A stretch of DNA of 64,000 bases from Bacillus sp. FJAT-45350 (GTDB lineage Bacteria > Bacillota > Bacilli > Bacillales > NISU01). A program made the translations under genes and the position numbers. A model generated the notes under the pieces. It had not been told where the DNA came from. It saw only the letters and a list, made by a program, of their open reading frames with translations, and did no database searches. The stretch covers positions 156,984 through 220,983 of the forward strand of contig NZ_NISU01000003.1 of the NCBI RefSeq assembly GCF_002335805.1, written 5' to 3'. Shown one piece after another: positions 36,097 through 48,207 of this stretch (positions are counted from its first letter, which is position 1; the number at the start of each line of letters is the position of its first letter).

Positions 36097-39000
36097 ATGG
36101 AGACGGTAGAGATCTATCGACCGGCAAACCCAGTTCGTTTTGTAACCGCTTCAAGTTTATTTGACGGACATGATGCTTCGATTAATATAATGAGACGAAT
36201 TTTGCAGGCTAGTGGGGTAGAGGTTATTCATCTAGGCCACAATCGTTCAGTTGAAGAAGTAGTAAAAGCAGCTATTCAAGAAGATGTGCAAGGGATTGCT
36301 ATTTCCTCCTATCAGGGAGGGCATGTAGAGTATTTTAAATATTGTTATGATCTGTTAAAAGAACGTGGTGCAGGACATATCCGTATTTATGGTGGTGGAG
36401 GTGGTGTAATTACTCCACCAGAGATTAAAGAGTTACACGAGTATGGAATCACTCATATATTTTCTCCTGAAGACGGTCGTAAGCATGGACTGCAAGGAAT
36501 GATTAACGACATGGTGGAAGAGTGCGACTTTCCAACAGTGAAGGATATTACAAATGAAATCGAGCAGTTAAAAGAAAAGAATGTTCGTGCAGTAGCAAGG
36601 ATGATTTCTCTTGCTGAACAGCATTCAAGTGCAGGGCAGGAAGCAGCTGCTACATTAGAAAAAACCTTAAATGAATTAAAGAATATGACACAAGAAGTTC
36701 CCGTACTAGGGATTACAGGTACTGGTGGAGCAGGTAAAAGTTCATTAACAGATGAATTAGTACGTCGTTATTTAAATGAGTTTGATGACAAAACAATTGC
36801 CATTTTATCAATAGATCCAACGAAGCAGAAAACAGGTGGTGCTTTATTAGGTGACCGTATTCGTATGAATTCGATTCACACTGATCGCGTGTTTATGAGA
36901 AGTTTGGCAACTCGTGGGTCGAAAACAGAGATTTCTGCAAGTATTCGAGACGCAATAAATGTTGCAAAAGCAGCTGGATTTGATTTAATCATCGTTGAAA
37001 CGAGTGGGATTGGACAAGGGGATGCGGAAATAACTGAAATTTCCGATGTGGCAATGTATGTAATGACAAGTGAATTTGGTGCGCCAACTCAATTAGAGAA
37101 AATTGACATGATTGATTTTGCGGACCTAATTGCAATTAATAAATTCGAACGTAAAGGCTCTGATGACGCATTACGTCATGTACGTAAACAATATCAAAGA
37201 AGTCATAACCGTTTTGAAGATGACCTTGACCAAATGCCTGTTTACGGAACGATCGCGAGTCAATTTAATGATATTGGTACAAATACACTATTTGTTGCAA
37301 TTATCGACACAATCAATAAAAAGTGTGGAACAGATTGGACAACAAACCTTGAAACAAGCAAAGAAGTAGTGAAGAAGAACCTCATCATTCCACCAGACCG
37401 TACACAGTACTTACGTGATATTGTTCTATCAATCCGTAATTACAAGTCGTTTACTGATGAACAAGTAACAGTAGCAAGAAAGTTATTCCAAGTAACAGGA
37501 ACTATAGAAGCTTTAAATGAAGCTGGAGTTACGGATGAGCAAGTAGTTGAACAATTAATTCAAGTAAAAGCTCATTACGAGACGAAGCTTCATCCGGATT
37601 CAAAAGCAATTCTTGATAACTGGGAAACATTAAAAGAGAATTATTCTGGAGATCAATTCATTACAAAGGTTCGGGGTAAGGAAATCGTTACAGAGTTAAC
37701 GACAGAAAGTCTATCAGGAACAAAAATTCCGAAAGTAGCTCTTCCTAAATATAAGGATTGGGGCGAAATTTTAAAATGGTCAATGGAAGAAAACGTTCCT
37801 GGCTTATTCCCATTTACAGCCGGCGTATTTCCATTCAAGCGTAAAGGGGAAGATCCAAAGCGCCAATTTGCTGGGGAAGGAACTCCTGAACGTACGAATC
37901 GTCGCTTTCACTATCTATCAAAAGATGATGATGCAAAGCGCTTAAGTACGGCATTCGATTCAGTAACACTTTACGGGGAAGATCCTGACTATCGTCCTGA
38001 TATTTACGGGAAAGTAGGCGAAAGTGGTGTAAATGTTTGTACACTTGATGATATGAAGAAGCTATATGCAGGCTTTGATTTATGTGCTCCTTCAACATCA
38101 GTATCAATGACTATTAACGGTCCTGCACCTATAATTTTAGCGATGTTTATGAATACAGCGATTGAACAGCAAGTAGAGAAATATGAAGTAGAAACAGGAC
38201 AAAAGGTAACAGAGCAAGAGCTTCAAGAGATTAGAGACAGAACCCTTTCTACAGTTCGTGGAACGGTTCAGGCAGATATTTTGAAGGAAGATCAAGGACA
38301 GAATACGTGTATTTTCTCAACAGAATTTGCACTTCGCCTCATGGGTGACATTCAGCAGTACTTTATTGATAAAAAAGTTCGTAATTACTATTCGGTTTCT
38401 ATTTCTGGCTACCACATTGCTGAAGCTGGAGCAAACCCGATTAGTCAACTTGCATTCACACTAGCAAATGGCTTTACGTACGTAGAGTACTATTTAAGCC
38501 GTGGCATGGATATTAATGACTTTGCACCAAACCTATCATTCTTCTTTAGTAACGGGTTAGATCCTGAATACGCAGTTCTAGGACGGGTAGCGAGAAGAAT
38601 TTGGTCAACTGTTATGAAAAATAAATACAATGCAAACGAACGCAGTCAGAAGCTGAAGTATCATATTCAAACATCTGGACGCTCACTGCATGCACAAGAA
38701 ATTGATTTTAATGATATTCGTACAACGCTGCAAGCTCTTATGGCGATTTATGATAACTGTAACTCATTGCATACAAATGCTTATGATGAAGCGATCACAA
38801 CGCCTACAGAAGAATCTGTACGCCGTGCAATGGCGATTCAAATGATTATTACAAAAGAGCTAGGACTAGCGAAAAATGAAAATTCTCTGCAAGGGTCATT
38901 TATCATTGATGAGCTAACAGATCTTTTAGAAGAGGCCGTACTACAAGAGCTTGAGAGCATTAATGATCGTGGAGGAGTTCTTGGAGCAATGGAGACTCAA

Positions 39001-39360
39001 TATCAAAGAGCGAAAATCCAAGAGGAATCTATGTATTATGAAATGCAAAAGCACAATGGTGATTTACCAATTATCGGTGTAAACACATACCTAAATCCAA
39101 ACACACCGGATGAAGAAGAGTTTGATATGGAGCTAGCTCGTGCAACAAAAGAAGAAAAGGAACAACAAATTACAAACTTACGAGCATTCCAAGATAGAAA
39201 CAAAGATGAAACACAAACAGCACTTAAACGTCTACAAGAGACAGCTGTATCAGGTGGCAATATCTTTGAGGAATTAATGGAAACAGTGAAGGTAGCGAGC
39301 CTAGGACAAATCACAACAGCTCTATACCAAGTCGGAGGACAGTATAGAAGAAACATGTAA
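36097..39360 (+). CDS. icmF: Fused isobutyryl-CoA mutase IcmF
   Basis: 1087 residues from ATG 36097, 7 bases after gaggagg. Domains in order: B12-binding ([16 protein letters not shown], about 15-140), MeaI-type G-protein chaperone with P loop [12 protein letters not shown] (about 205) and downstream ETSGIGQGD, then the mutase TIM barrel ([12 protein letters not shown] near 570, then [12 protein letters not shown]). This three-part fusion defines IcmF, which interconverts isobutyryl-CoA and n-butyryl-CoA using adenosylcobalamin, with GTPase-assisted cofactor delivery. It links valine-type branched acyl-CoA to the adjacent C4 beta-oxidation genes. Confidence 0.96.
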   Translation: METVEIYRPANPVRFVTASSLFDGHDASINIMRRILQASGVEVIHLGHNRSVEEVVKAAIQEDVQGIAISSYQGGHVEYFKYCYDLLKERGAGHIRIYGGGGGVITPPEIKELHEYGITHIFSPEDGRKHGLQGMINDMVEECDFPTVKDITNEIEQLKEKNVRAVARMISLAEQHSSAGQEAAATLEKTLNELKNMTQEVPVLGITGTGGAGKSSLTDELVRRYLNEFDDKTIAILSIDPTKQKTGGALLGDRIRMNSIHTDRVFMRSLATRGSKTEISASIRDAINVAKAAGFDLIIVETSGIGQGDAEITEISDVAMYVMTSEFGAPTQLEKIDMIDFADLIAINKFERKGSDDALRHVRKQYQRSHNRFEDDLDQMPVYGTIASQFNDIGTNTLFVAIIDTINKKCGTDWTTNLETSKEVVKKNLIIPPDRTQYLRDIVLSIRNYKSFTDEQVTVARKLFQVTGTIEALNEAGVTDEQVVEQLIQVKAHYETKLHPDSKAILDNWETLKENYSGDQFITKVRGKEIVTELTTESLSGTKIPKVALPKYKDWGEILKWSMEENVPGLFPFTAGVFPFKRKGEDPKRQFAGEGTPERTNRRFHYLSKDDDAKRLSTAFDSVTLYGEDPDYRPDIYGKVGESGVNVCTLDDMKKLYAGFDLCAPSTSVSMTINGPAPIILAMFMNTAIEQQVEKYEVETGQKVTEQELQEIRDRTLSTVRGTVQADILKEDQGQNTCIFSTEFALRLMGDIQQYFIDKKVRNYYSVSISGYHIAEAGANPISQLAFTLANGFTYVEYYLSRGMDINDFAPNLSFFFSNGLDPEYAVLGRVARRIWSTVMKNKYNANERSQKLKYHIQTSGRSLHAQEIDFNDIRTTLQALMAIYDNCNSLHTNAYDEAITTPTEESVRRAMAIQMIITKELGLAKNENSLQGSFIIDELTDLLEEAVLQELESINDRGGVLGAMETQYQRAKIQEESMYYEMQKHNGDLPIIGVNTYLNPNTPDEEEFDMELARATKEEKEQQITNLRAFQDRNKDETQTALKRLQETAVSGGNIFEELMETVKVASLGQITTALYQVGGQYRRNM

Positions 39361-39371
39361 TGACGATAATT

Positions 39372-39412
39372 AACAGAAATAAAGGGGGGATTCCCCTTTA
39401 TTTCTGTTTTTG
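39372..39412 (+). terminator. Terminator of the icmF operon
   Basis: AACAGAAATAAAGGGG pairs with CCCCTTTATTTCTGTT and is followed by T residues. Confidence 0.95.
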
Positions 39413-39431
39413 TATGGGGGAGGGATTTATA

Positions 39432-39622
39432 AATTATGAATTATGAGTTATGAGTTATGAATTTTAAAATCAAGTTCAAGTTCAAGTGAAGAAGAATAGC
39501 CTAATCTAAACTTGGTTTATTCTTCGATGTTCTAGCATAGCTAGGGTGAGTCTTGATAAGTGCGGCTGAATTTATTCAGCAGGCACTAACAATTCATAAC
39601 TCATAATACATAATTCATAATT
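39432..39622. repeat. Paired heptamer-arm element, copy 3 (after icmF)
   Basis: Left arm 39432-39463 and right arm 39591-39622 are each 32 nt, AATT-bounded, and match at 30/32, the best pair in the window. The 127-bp core holds two hairpins: GAAGAATA/TATTCTTC (39489-39525) and GTGC.GCTGAAT/ATTCAGC.GGCAC (39560-39586). The icmF terminator lies before the left arm, so here the element is not needed for termination. A pyrimidine tract ccccctcctctag follows the right arm. Confidence 0.9.
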
Positions 39623-39747
39623 GTTCTTTCCCCCTCCTCTAGCATAAACTAAGAAAATATGTTTATAATGAAAAGTATGATTTTTATTTACTGTATTGGT
39701 AAAACATTGTAATGATAGATGATGGAAAGTGAAAGGGAGTGCTACAG

Positions 39748-40263
39748 TTGACTATCCGTGAACTAAGTAAAGAAGAAATTTCAGAAATGTCGATGCTTGA
39801 AATTGCCCATGGTTTAATGAAGGAAGCAAGGAAACCATTTGCTTATATGGACTTATTAAAGCAGGTATCTGAAGCAAAAGGAATGTCTGAGGAAGAGATG
39901 TCAAATCGTATTTCGTACCTCTATACAGACTTAAATATCGATGGTCGCTTTGTCGTACTAGGCGATAACAAATGGGGATTAAAAAGCTGGTATCCATTAG
40001 AGCAAATTGAAGAAGAACTTGTACAAGCTCAGAAGGCGGCTCCTCGTAAGAAGAAAAAGTCAGCTGTTGAAGATGATGAGCTGGTTGATGAGCTAGATGA
40101 AGATTATGAGGATTTTGAAGATGAGTTTGAAGATTTAGAAGATGAATTAGATGAAATTTCGAATGAAGAAAATGAAGAAGATATAACTGAAATAGACGGC
40201 TTCGATGATGATTCGTCAGAAGATGACGAAGATGATGACTATGAAGATGAAGATGAGAAGTAA
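39748..40263 (+). CDS. rpoE: RNA polymerase delta subunit
   Basis: TTG at 39748 lies 8 bases after aaagggagtg, giving 171 residues. A folded N-terminal HARE-HTH domain (to about 95; [28 protein letters not shown]) is followed by a short basic stretch (RKKKKS) and a tail that is almost entirely Asp/Glu. Delta speeds RNA polymerase recycling and is specific to Firmicutes. It precedes pyrG, as in B. subtilis. Confidence 0.95.
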   Translation: MTIRELSKEEISEMSMLEIAHGLMKEARKPFAYMDLLKQVSEAKGMSEEEMSNRISYLYTDLNIDGRFVVLGDNKWGLKSWYPLEQIEEELVQAQKAAPRKKKKSAVEDDELVDELDEDYEDFEDEFEDLEDELDEISNEENEEDITEIDGFDDDSSEDDEDDDYEDEDEK

Positions 40264-40280
40264 AATAATTTTGTCACCTC

Positions 40281-40320
40281 TTGACTTTTTATAGGGATCT
40301 AGGTAGAATCATTTTTGGGC
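40281..40320 (+). promoter_or_regulatory. pyrG: pyrG promoter with GGGC initiation region
   Basis: TTGACT (40281-40286), exactly 17 bp, TAGAAT (40304-40309), then 7 bases to GGGCTT beginning at 40317. In B. subtilis, CTP shortage causes reiterative G addition at the same 5' GGGC of the pyrG transcript. Confidence 0.9.
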
Positions 40321-40360
40321 TTAAGAATTATTCGTGTGAAACTATATATATTTAACCGAA

Positions 40361-40418
40361 ACAAAAGTGCGCCCCCTTATTAAATAGGGAGTGGTGTCGC
40401 TTTTGTTTTTTTTGTTTT
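40361..40418 (+). terminator. pyrG: pyrG leader attenuator
   Basis: ACAAAAG.G (40361-40369) pairs with C.CTTTTGT (about 40399-40405), then a T-rich tract. The 5' strand contains GCGCCCCCTT, which a poly-G extended transcript start could pair with to block the terminator, the mechanism established for B. subtilis pyrG. Confidence 0.88.
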
Positions 40419-40579
40419 CAAGGGTAGTTAAAGTCCGTTTTATCATTTTGAACATGTTTTTAGGGAGTAATTGGTAGAGTTTGTATTTCTATTCACATTT
40501 AATTCGGACATACTAATGGTAATTGGCTTCCTACATACGATTGTTGGCTTTTACTCACCGCATTTATGATGCGACGTGA

Positions 40580-42211
<1,632 letters not shown>

Positions 42212-42230
42212 TGGCTAAAAAATACAAACT

Positions 42231-42270
42231 AAAAAATCCTAACTTCCGTATGGTTGTTAGGATTTTTTCT
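42231..42270. terminator. Terminator between pyrG and ywjG
   Basis: AAAAAATCCTAAC pairs with GTTAGGATTTTTT; usable for both converging genes. Confidence 0.92.
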
Positions 42271-42393
42271 TTAACAGAGAACTGATAAGGTAGGCTTTTT
42301 CACAAGAATACGATAGCGCTATTCAAGCTAAATGGTCTAATAACAGACTCTAAAAACATTGTCCTTTGCTTATAAATCACTTTGCGTCTTCTA

Positions 42394-42927
42394 TTATTGT
42401 TCTTGTAAAATTTCAGACACAGTCATTGCAAGACAATGATAAACAAATAACGATAAAATAAGTGAAGGGTATCCTACTCTCGTACCTTCATCATCTGGTA
42501 CTAGAGAAGAAGTAAGATTCGTATTAATATGAATATCAGCAAGGTTCTTTAGGCTAATGTCTGAATCATTTTCAACGCAATTTGAAACAGCAATGACTGT
42601 TACGCCATCATTTTGCAACTCTTTAACTAAGTCAATTGCTTCTTTGTCATTTGAAGTTCTAGCAAAAATGAGAACCCGGTCAATAGCAGTACAATCATTC
42701 ATGTTATTTTCTTCTTTAATTAAAGGCATGACTCCGGAAAGCTTTTCCTTTCCATAGAGAGCTTCAGGGACGACACCATTCATTTCTTTTGTACCGTGTA
42801 TATAAATCTTTCCATTACTTATGAGGGCCTGGGCGAGTAATCTTGAGGCATCCTCTATTTCATCTAGATTATGTTCTTTTACATCTTTCAGTTTTCCTTG
42901 AAGTTGAGTAGTAAAAATCTGTAGCAT
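42394..42927 (-). CDS. ywjG: DUF2529 protein YwjG
   Basis: ATG at 42927 follows aaaggagc at 8 bases, giving 177 residues. The sequence looks like a SIS-type sugar-isomerase fold (YIHGTKEMNGVVPEAL, VLIFARTSNDKEAIDLVKEL, VIAVSNC). It lies between pyrG and spo0F as in B. subtilis, but on the opposite strand to both. No function is established. Confidence 0.85.
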   Translation of the reverse strand: MLQIFTTQLQGKLKDVKEHNLDEIEDASRLLAQALISNGKIYIHGTKEMNGVVPEALYGKEKLSGVMPLIKEENNMNDCTAIDRVLIFARTSNDKEAIDLVKELQNDGVTVIAVSNCVENDSDISLKNLADIHINTNLTSSLVPDDEGTRVGYPSLILSLFVYHCLAMTVSEILQEQ

Positions 42928-43024
42928 ACCAATAGCTCCTTTTAGCATAGAGTTAGTCTATTTCCTATATTGGATTGTACGTTGTTACAGGATGAACAGT
43001 CAAAATTTTAAGTGGATATTCAAT

Positions 43025-43033
43025 TGATATAAT
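43025..43033 (+). promoter_or_regulatory. Possible sigma-A extended -10 for spo0F
   Basis: TGATATAAT (TGN-TATAAT at 43028-43033) lies upstream of the sigma-H site. Bacillus spo0F is known to have both a vegetative and a sigma-H promoter. Confidence 0.45.
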
Positions 43034-43060
43034 AGTTTTACAAAAAAATATATGGAATGT

Positions 43061-43089
43061 GAAGGAAAAAGATAGGAGATAGCGAATTA
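43061..43089 (+). promoter_or_regulatory. spo0F: Sigma-H promoter of spo0F
   Basis: GAAGGAAAA (43061-43069), 11-bp spacer, AGCGAATTA (43081-43089) fits every position of the consensus RnAGGAwwW-N11/12-RnnGAATww. B. subtilis spo0F is transcribed by sigma-H at the onset of sporulation. Confidence 0.88.
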
Positions 43090-43186
43090 GTATAGTGGCA
43101 GAGCTAAGTATCGGTAACTATTTAATAATGTAAAAATTTAGAAAAGTACTAAATAATAAATTTTCTAAGGAGAGGGGAAACACATC

Positions 43187-43549
43187 ATGAAAAAAATTCT
43201 AGTTGTAGATGACCAGTATGGTATAAGGGTTCTACTTAACGAGATACTGCAAAAGGACGGCTATCAAATGTACCAAGCAGCTAACGGGGTACAGGCATTA
43301 ACGATAGTCGAAGAGAACGAGCCTGATTTAGTTCTCCTAGATATGAAAATCCCAGGAATGGACGGGTTAGAAATCCTTAGAAGAATCAAGGATATTAAGC
43401 CACATATAGACGTAATAATGATGACTGCCTATGGTGAGCTTAACATGATTAATGAAGCAATGAGTTTAGGTGCAATTACACACTTTGCAAAGCCGTTTGA
43501 CATTGATGATGTAAGAAAAGTCATTAAGGAAAACTTAGCAACAGTTTAA
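43187..43549 (+). CDS. spo0F: Sporulation phosphorelay response regulator Spo0F
   Basis: 120 residues, a stand-alone receiver domain. Acidic pocket D8/D9, phosphoacceptor D52 ([13 protein letters not shown]), T80 and K102 (FAKPFD) are all present. It receives phosphate from sporulation kinases and passes it to Spo0B. A good ribosome binding site (aaggagagggg) precedes ATG. The kinase gene broken by the IS at the left of this window could have been one of its donors, which is speculation. Confidence 0.97.
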   Translation: MKKILVVDDQYGIRVLLNEILQKDGYQMYQAANGVQALTIVEENEPDLVLLDMKIPGMDGLEILRRIKDIKPHIDVIMMTAYGELNMINEAMSLGAITHFAKPFDIDDVRKVIKENLATV

Positions 43550-43552
43550 AAT

Positions 43553-43606
43553 AATTAGTAATGGTTAATGGCTAATGTTTAATTAATCATTAACAATTCA
43601 TAATAA
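43553..43606. repeat. 7-periodic repeat after spo0F
   Basis: Units TAATGGT/TAATGGC/TAATGTT/TAATTAA are followed by TCATTAA and AATTCATAAT, so TTAATG and CATTAA face each other. It starts 4 bases after the stop codon. It is a variant of the heptamer family with a different unit. Confidence 0.55.
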
Positions 43607-43641
43607 GCCATTCCTTTTTCACATTCATTCTAACTACAGTA

Positions 43642-43650
43642 TGCTATAAT
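43642..43650 (+). promoter_or_regulatory. Extended -10 promoter of fbaA
   Basis: TGCTATAAT (TGN-TATAAT) lies about 170 bases before the fbaA start; no good -35 is at 17 bp. Confidence 0.5.
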
Positions 43651-43820
43651 AATATGCGTCAAATGATAGTAAATTTAGGTCATAGACGAATTTATTACTA
43701 ATATACATATTTATTCAAGGATAATAGGGTTTGAATTAGGGTAACTTCTAAATGATGTGATCGTTTAATTTCTATCAAGATGACATTTTATTGCTCATAC
43801 ATGTAAAAGGAGGATTTAAT

Positions 43821-44684
43821 ATGCCTTTAGTTTCGATGAAGGAAATGCTAGAAAAAGCAAAAAGAGAAGGGTATGCAGTTGGTCAGTATAACCTTAACAA
43901 TTTAGAGTTTACACAAGCAATTTTACTTGCTGCAGAGGAAGAGAAATCTCCAGTAATTTGTGGTGTATCAGAAGGTGCAGCTCGTTACATGGGTGGTTTT
44001 AAGACAGTTGTAAATTTGGTGAAATCATTAATGGATGATTACAACATTACTGTTCCTGTAGCAATTCATTTAGATCATGGTTCAAGCTTCGAAAAATGTG
44101 TAGAAGCGATTCATGCTGGATTTACGTCTGTTATGATTGATGGTTCTCATTATCCTCTAGAAGAAAACATTGCGTTAACAAAACGCGTAGTTGCTGTTGC
44201 TCATACGTTAGGTGTTTCAGTAGAAGCTGAACTAGGACGTATTGGTGGCCAAGAAGATGACGTAATCGTTGATGATGCAGAAGCGGCATATGCAATCCCT
44301 TCAGAATGTGAGCAACTTGTTCGTGAAACTGGTGTCGATTGTTTTGCACCGGCATTAGGTTCTGTTCATGGTCCTTATAAAGGTGAACCAAACCTTGGTT
44401 TCGACCGTATGAAGGAAATTGACGGACTTGTTGGTATTCCTCTTGTGCTTCACGGTGGAACAGGTATTCCAACAAAGGATGTTCAAAAGGCAATTGAGTT
44501 TGGTCATGCGAAGATTAATGTTAATACAGAAAACCAAATTTCAGCATCGAAAGCTGTTAGAGAGGTATTAGCAGAAAAGCCAAATGAGTATGATCCACGT
44601 AAATATTTAGGTCCTGCTCGTGACGCAATTAAAGAAACAGTAAAAGGAAAAATGCGCGAGTTTGGTTCTTCAAATAAAGCTTAA
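43821..44684 (+). CDS. fbaA: Class II fructose-bisphosphate aldolase
   Basis: ATG at 43821 follows aaaggagg, giving 287 residues. Zinc-binding motifs are visible: H in [16 protein letters not shown] in [13 protein letters not shown] and [17 protein letters not shown], and HGGTGIP. It splits fructose 1,6-bisphosphate in glycolysis. A hairpin follows, so fsa downstream is likely separate. Confidence 0.97.
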   Translation: MPLVSMKEMLEKAKREGYAVGQYNLNNLEFTQAILLAAEEEKSPVICGVSEGAARYMGGFKTVVNLVKSLMDDYNITVPVAIHLDHGSSFEKCVEAIHAGFTSVMIDGSHYPLEENIALTKRVVAVAHTLGVSVEAELGRIGGQEDDVIVDDAEAAYAIPSECEQLVRETGVDCFAPALGSVHGPYKGEPNLGFDRMKEIDGLVGIPLVLHGGTGIPTKDVQKAIEFGHAKINVNTENQISASKAVREVLAEKPNEYDPRKYLGPARDAIKETVKGKMREFGSSNKA

Positions 44685-44702
44685 TAATTAATGAAATTAG
44701 GT

Positions 44703-44754
44703 AAGAGTTAAGGGTTAAGGTGTAAGTCCTTAGTTTTTAACTCTTCCTTTTTAT
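44703..44754 (+). terminator. Terminator of fbaA
   Basis: AAGAGTTAA (44703-44711) pairs with TTAACTCTT (44736-44744), followed by CCTTTTT. The left side is again 7-periodic (GTTAAGG units). Confidence 0.7.
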
Positions 44755-44884
44755 AAAATTTTTTAATAGGGCATAGAAGTAGTATGTAGATATATACATA
44801 ACGTTAGTTAGTTTATTTTGAAAGTTTTTAAGGGGAAAAGAACTGTTAGCTTTACAAACTACTGCATGATGTGGAGGAATGAAG

Positions 44885-45532
44885 ATGAAATTCTTTATTG
44901 ATACGGCAAATGTAAACGAAATCCGTCAGGCAAATGAATTAGGTATTTTGGCTGGAGTGACTACTAATCCCTCGCTAGTGGCAAAAGAAGGTGTTGATTT
45001 TCATGAACGTTTACGAGAAATCACCGAAGTTGTAACTGAGCGTTCTGTTAGTGCTGAAGTGATTGCACTAGATGCTAAAGGAATGATTGAAGAGGGAAAA
45101 GAATTAGCAGCAATTGCTCCTAATATTACAGTTAAAGTTCCGATGACACTTGAAGGTTTAAAAGCAGTTTCTACATTTAAAAGTCTAGGGATTAAAACGA
45201 ATGTAACCCTTATTTTTTCAGCTGTTCAAGCCCTGCTAGCAGCAAGAGCAGGTGCAACGTATGTTTCTCCGTTCCTAGGTCGACTTGATGATATTGGCCA
45301 TGATGGACTTGAGTTAGTAACTCAAATTGCTGAGATTTTCGAAGTTCACGATATTCAAACGGAAATCATTGCGGCGTCAATCCGACATCCACTTCATGTA
45401 TCAGAAGCTGCGGCAAGAGGAGCACATATTGCCACAATTCCTTACAAAGTTATCACACAGCTTGTCAAGCATCCGTTAACTGACAAAGGAATCGAGCAAT
45501 TCCTTGCAGACTGGGAGAAAAGCAACAAGTAA
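44885..45532 (+). CDS. fsa: Transaldolase/fructose-6-phosphate aldolase family protein
   Basis: ATG at 44885 is 7 bases after ggagg; an ATG two codons earlier is too close. The 215-residue short-form protein begins [20 protein letters not shown] and has the Schiff-base lysine in ITVKVPMT. It corresponds to ywjH/TalC between fbaA and murA in B. subtilis. Whether it acts as transaldolase or fructose-6-phosphate aldolase is not clear from sequence; B. subtilis YwjH behaves as a transaldolase. Confidence 0.92.
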   Translation: MKFFIDTANVNEIRQANELGILAGVTTNPSLVAKEGVDFHERLREITEVVTERSVSAEVIALDAKGMIEEGKELAAIAPNITVKVPMTLEGLKAVSTFKSLGIKTNVTLIFSAVQALLAARAGATYVSPFLGRLDDIGHDGLELVTQIAEIFEVHDIQTEIIAASIRHPLHVSEAAARGAHIATIPYKVITQLVKHPLTDKGIEQFLADWEKSNK

Positions 45533-45535
45533 GGC

Positions 45536-45710
45536 AATTATGAGTGACAAATTATGAATTATGAATGAGAAAAACAATTGCGAATGGCAAATTGAAAATG
45601 AACTACTAACAATGAATGGAATTATCTTTGAAGTAAAGGTTGAATAGAATGGATTTATCCATTCTATTCAAAAAAAATAATTCGGCATTCGTAATTTATA
45701 ATTCATAATT
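45536..45710. repeat. Paired heptamer-arm element, copy 4 (after fsa)
   Basis: Left arm 45536-45567 and right arm 45679-45710, both 32 nt and AATT-bounded, match at about 24/32. The left arm is followed by AATTGCGAATGGCAAATTG, another 7-periodic patch. The core holds the fsa terminator. The pyrimidine tract tttcccctcccctag follows the right arm. Confidence 0.85.
45640..45678 (+). terminator. Terminator of fsa inside heptamer element
   Basis: TTGAATAGAATGG and CCATTCTATTCAA form a perfect 13-bp stem, followed on the minus and plus sides by A and T/A tracts. Confidence 0.8.
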
Positions 45711-45822
45711 TGTTTCCCCTCCCCTAGTTATTTTCCTTTCGTTTTAGGGTATAATGGTGAGTAATTGTGTGAAATGAACTTTCACCTTTGAATGACAGAC
45801 TGATGAGGAAGTGAAGGGTGTT

Positions 45823-47109
45823 ATGGATAAATTATTGATTGAAGGTGGGCATCCACTTGAAGGGAAGGTACATATTAGCGGAGCAAAAAATAGTGCAGTC
45901 GCTTTAATCCCTGCGGCTATTCTTGCTGATTCTACAGTTACCATTGATAATTTACCTGCAATTTCTGATGTGCAACTATTGGCAGAGCTTCTTGAAGAAA
46001 TCGGTGGAAGTGTATCATTAGACGAGCATGAAATTGCGATTGAACCACGTAATATGATTTCGATGCCTCTTCCGAATGGGCGGGTAAAGAAGCTGAGAGC
46101 GTCGTATTATTTAATGGGTGCTATGCTTGGGAAATTTAAAAAAGCAGTCATTGGCTTACCAGGAGGCTGTAATTTAGGTCCTCGACCAATTGACCAACAT
46201 ATTAAAGGATTTGAAGCTCTAGGTGCGAAAGTAACAAATGAACAAGGTGCAATTTATTTGCGTGCTGACGAATTAAGAGGGGCAAGAATCTATCTTGATG
46301 TGGTGAGTGTAGGAGCTACGATTAATATTATGCTTGCTGCTGTTAAAGCAAAGGGACAAACTATCATTGAAAATGCAGCAAAAGAGCCAGAAATTATTGA
46401 TGTGGCAACACTTTTAACTAGTATGGGTGCGAAGATTAAGGGTGCAGGTACGAATGTGATCCGTATTGATGGTGTTGAAACATTAAAGGGTTGCAGACAT
46501 TCAATTATTCCTGACCGAATTGAAGCAGGTACTTATATGATTATTGCTGCAGCTATTGGCCAAAAGGTTTTAATCGATAACGTAATACCATACCATGTTG
46601 AATCATTAATTGCTAAGCTTCGTGAAATGGGCATAACGGTTGAAGTACAGAATGACCAAATACTCATACATAATCACGGTGGAAAGAAAGGTGTAGACAT
46701 TAAGACATTAGTCTACCCAGGATTTCCAACTGATTTACAGCAACCAATTACGACTTTACTAACACAAGCTGAAGGTACTAGCATTGTCACGGATACTATA
46801 TATAATGCACGATTTAAACATATCGATGAACTACGCAGAATGGGAGCTAATGTAAAGGTAGAAGGTCGTTCGGCAATTATTAATGGACCAACTGTTTTAC
46901 AAGGAGCAAAGGTAAGTGCTAGTGACTTGAGAGCGGGAGCAGCGTTAGTAGTGGCAGGCTTGATGGCGGAGGGTATAACAGAAGTATCAGGATTAGAGCA
47001 TATCGATCGTGGTTATGAAGATTTAGAAGCAAAATTAATTGGATTAGGGGCAAAGATTTGGCGTGAAAAAATGACAGAAGAAGAAGCGCAGCAAGTCAAA
47101 AGCTCATAA
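45823..47109 (+). CDS. murAB: UDP-N-acetylglucosamine 1-carboxyvinyltransferase (MurA paralogue 2)
   Basis: 428 residues from ATG 45823. Active-site cysteine (fosfomycin target) is in [15 protein letters not shown] near 117; the N terminus [15 protein letters not shown] and the SGAKNSA motif are typical. It adds enolpyruvate to UDP-GlcNAc, the first committed peptidoglycan step. The locus between fsa and glpX holds murAB (murZ) in B. subtilis, which is the second of two MurA genes there. Ribosome binding site is moderate. Confidence 0.93.
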   Translation: MDKLLIEGGHPLEGKVHISGAKNSAVALIPAAILADSTVTIDNLPAISDVQLLAELLEEIGGSVSLDEHEIAIEPRNMISMPLPNGRVKKLRASYYLMGAMLGKFKKAVIGLPGGCNLGPRPIDQHIKGFEALGAKVTNEQGAIYLRADELRGARIYLDVVSVGATINIMLAAVKAKGQTIIENAAKEPEIIDVATLLTSMGAKIKGAGTNVIRIDGVETLKGCRHSIIPDRIEAGTYMIIAAAIGQKVLIDNVIPYHVESLIAKLREMGITVEVQNDQILIHNHGGKKGVDIKTLVYPGFPTDLQQPITTLLTQAEGTSIVTDTIYNARFKHIDELRRMGANVKVEGRSAIINGPTVLQGAKVSASDLRAGAALVVAGLMAEGITEVSGLEHIDRGYEDLEAKLIGLGAKIWREKMTEEEAQQVKSS

Positions 47110-47142
47110 TATAGTAGAAGCAATTTAAGGGAGAGTTGAGTA

Positions 47143-48108
47143 ATGGAAAGAAGTTTATCAATGGAGCTTGTCCGTGTAACTGAAGCGGCTGCTCTTTCTT
47201 CAGCAAGATGGATGGGTAGAGGACTAAAGGAAGAAGCGGATGAAGCAGCAACTCAAGCCATGCGTGATGTTTTTGACACAGTTCCGATGAAAGGAACGGT
47301 TGTTATTGGAGAAGGAGAAATGGACGAAGCTCCAATGCTATACATTGGGGAGAAGCTAGGAACAGGTTACGGCCCTCGAGTAGACGTAGCTGTTGACCCT
47401 TTAGAAGGAACAAACATCGTTGCTTCTGGACAATGGAATGCATTAGCTGTTATTGCTATTGCGGATCATGGAAATCTTCTACATGCTCCTGATATGTATA
47501 TGGAAAAAATCGCAGTAGGTCCAGAAGCAGTAGGGAAAATTAATATTGATGCTCCTGTAATCGATAATTTAAAAGCGGTGGCAAAAGCAAAAAATAAAGA
47601 TATTGAAGACCTAGTTGTTACTATTTTAAATCGTGAGCGTCACCAAAAAATGATTCAGGAAATTCGTGATGCCGGAGCAAGAATTAAACTTTTACAAGAC
47701 GGTGATGTTGCAGCTGCTATCAACACGTGTTTTGATGACACTGGCGTAGATATTATGCTTGGTTCTGGTGGAGCTCCTGAAGGTGTTATTACTGCTGTTG
47801 CATTAAAATGCCTAGGTGGAGAGATTCAAGGGAAGCTTTTACCGCAAGACGATGTTGAATTAGAGAGATGCAAGAAAATGGGTATTGAAGATGTGAATCG
47901 CGTGTTACTTATGGAAGACTTAGTAAAAGGTGATGATGCAATCTTTGCAGCAACAGGTGTAACTGACGGTGAACTATTAAAAGGTGTTCATTATAAAGGA
48001 AGCACTGCAACAACGCAATCTCTTGTTATGCGTGCTAAATCAGGAACTGTACGCTTTATTGATGGTAAACATAGTATGCACAAGAAGCCAGACCTTGTAA
48101 TTAAATAA
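47143..48108 (+). CDS. glpX: Class II fructose-1,6-bisphosphatase
   Basis: 321 residues. Motifs of GlpX-type phosphatases: [18 protein letters not shown] and [16 protein letters not shown]. It forms fructose 6-phosphate for gluconeogenesis. It follows murA by 33 bases with gggagag upstream and ends in a strong terminator. Confidence 0.96.
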   Translation: MERSLSMELVRVTEAAALSSARWMGRGLKEEADEAATQAMRDVFDTVPMKGTVVIGEGEMDEAPMLYIGEKLGTGYGPRVDVAVDPLEGTNIVASGQWNALAVIAIADHGNLLHAPDMYMEKIAVGPEAVGKINIDAPVIDNLKAVAKAKNKDIEDLVVTILNRERHQKMIQEIRDAGARIKLLQDGDVAAAINTCFDDTGVDIMLGSGGAPEGVITAVALKCLGGEIQGKLLPQDDVELERCKKMGIEDVNRVLLMEDLVKGDDAIFAATGVTDGELLKGVHYKGSTATTQSLVMRAKSGTVRFIDGKHSMHKKPDLVIK

Positions 48109-48110
48109 CA

Positions 48111-48157
48111 AAAAAATGCTAAATGTCCAAGTTGAGAAGACATTTAGCATTTTTTCA
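48111..48157 (+). terminator. Terminator of glpX
   Basis: AAAAAATGCTAAATGTC pairs perfectly with GACATTTAGCATTTTTT. Confidence 0.95.
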
Positions 48158-48198
48158 CTATTTACTTAAAAAAATAAAAACATATGTTCCTATTTGTG

Positions 48199-48207
48199 TG
48201 TTATAAT
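48199..48207 (+). promoter_or_regulatory. Extended -10 promoter of rho
   Basis: TGTTATAAT at 48199-48207; no consensus -35. Confidence 0.5.
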
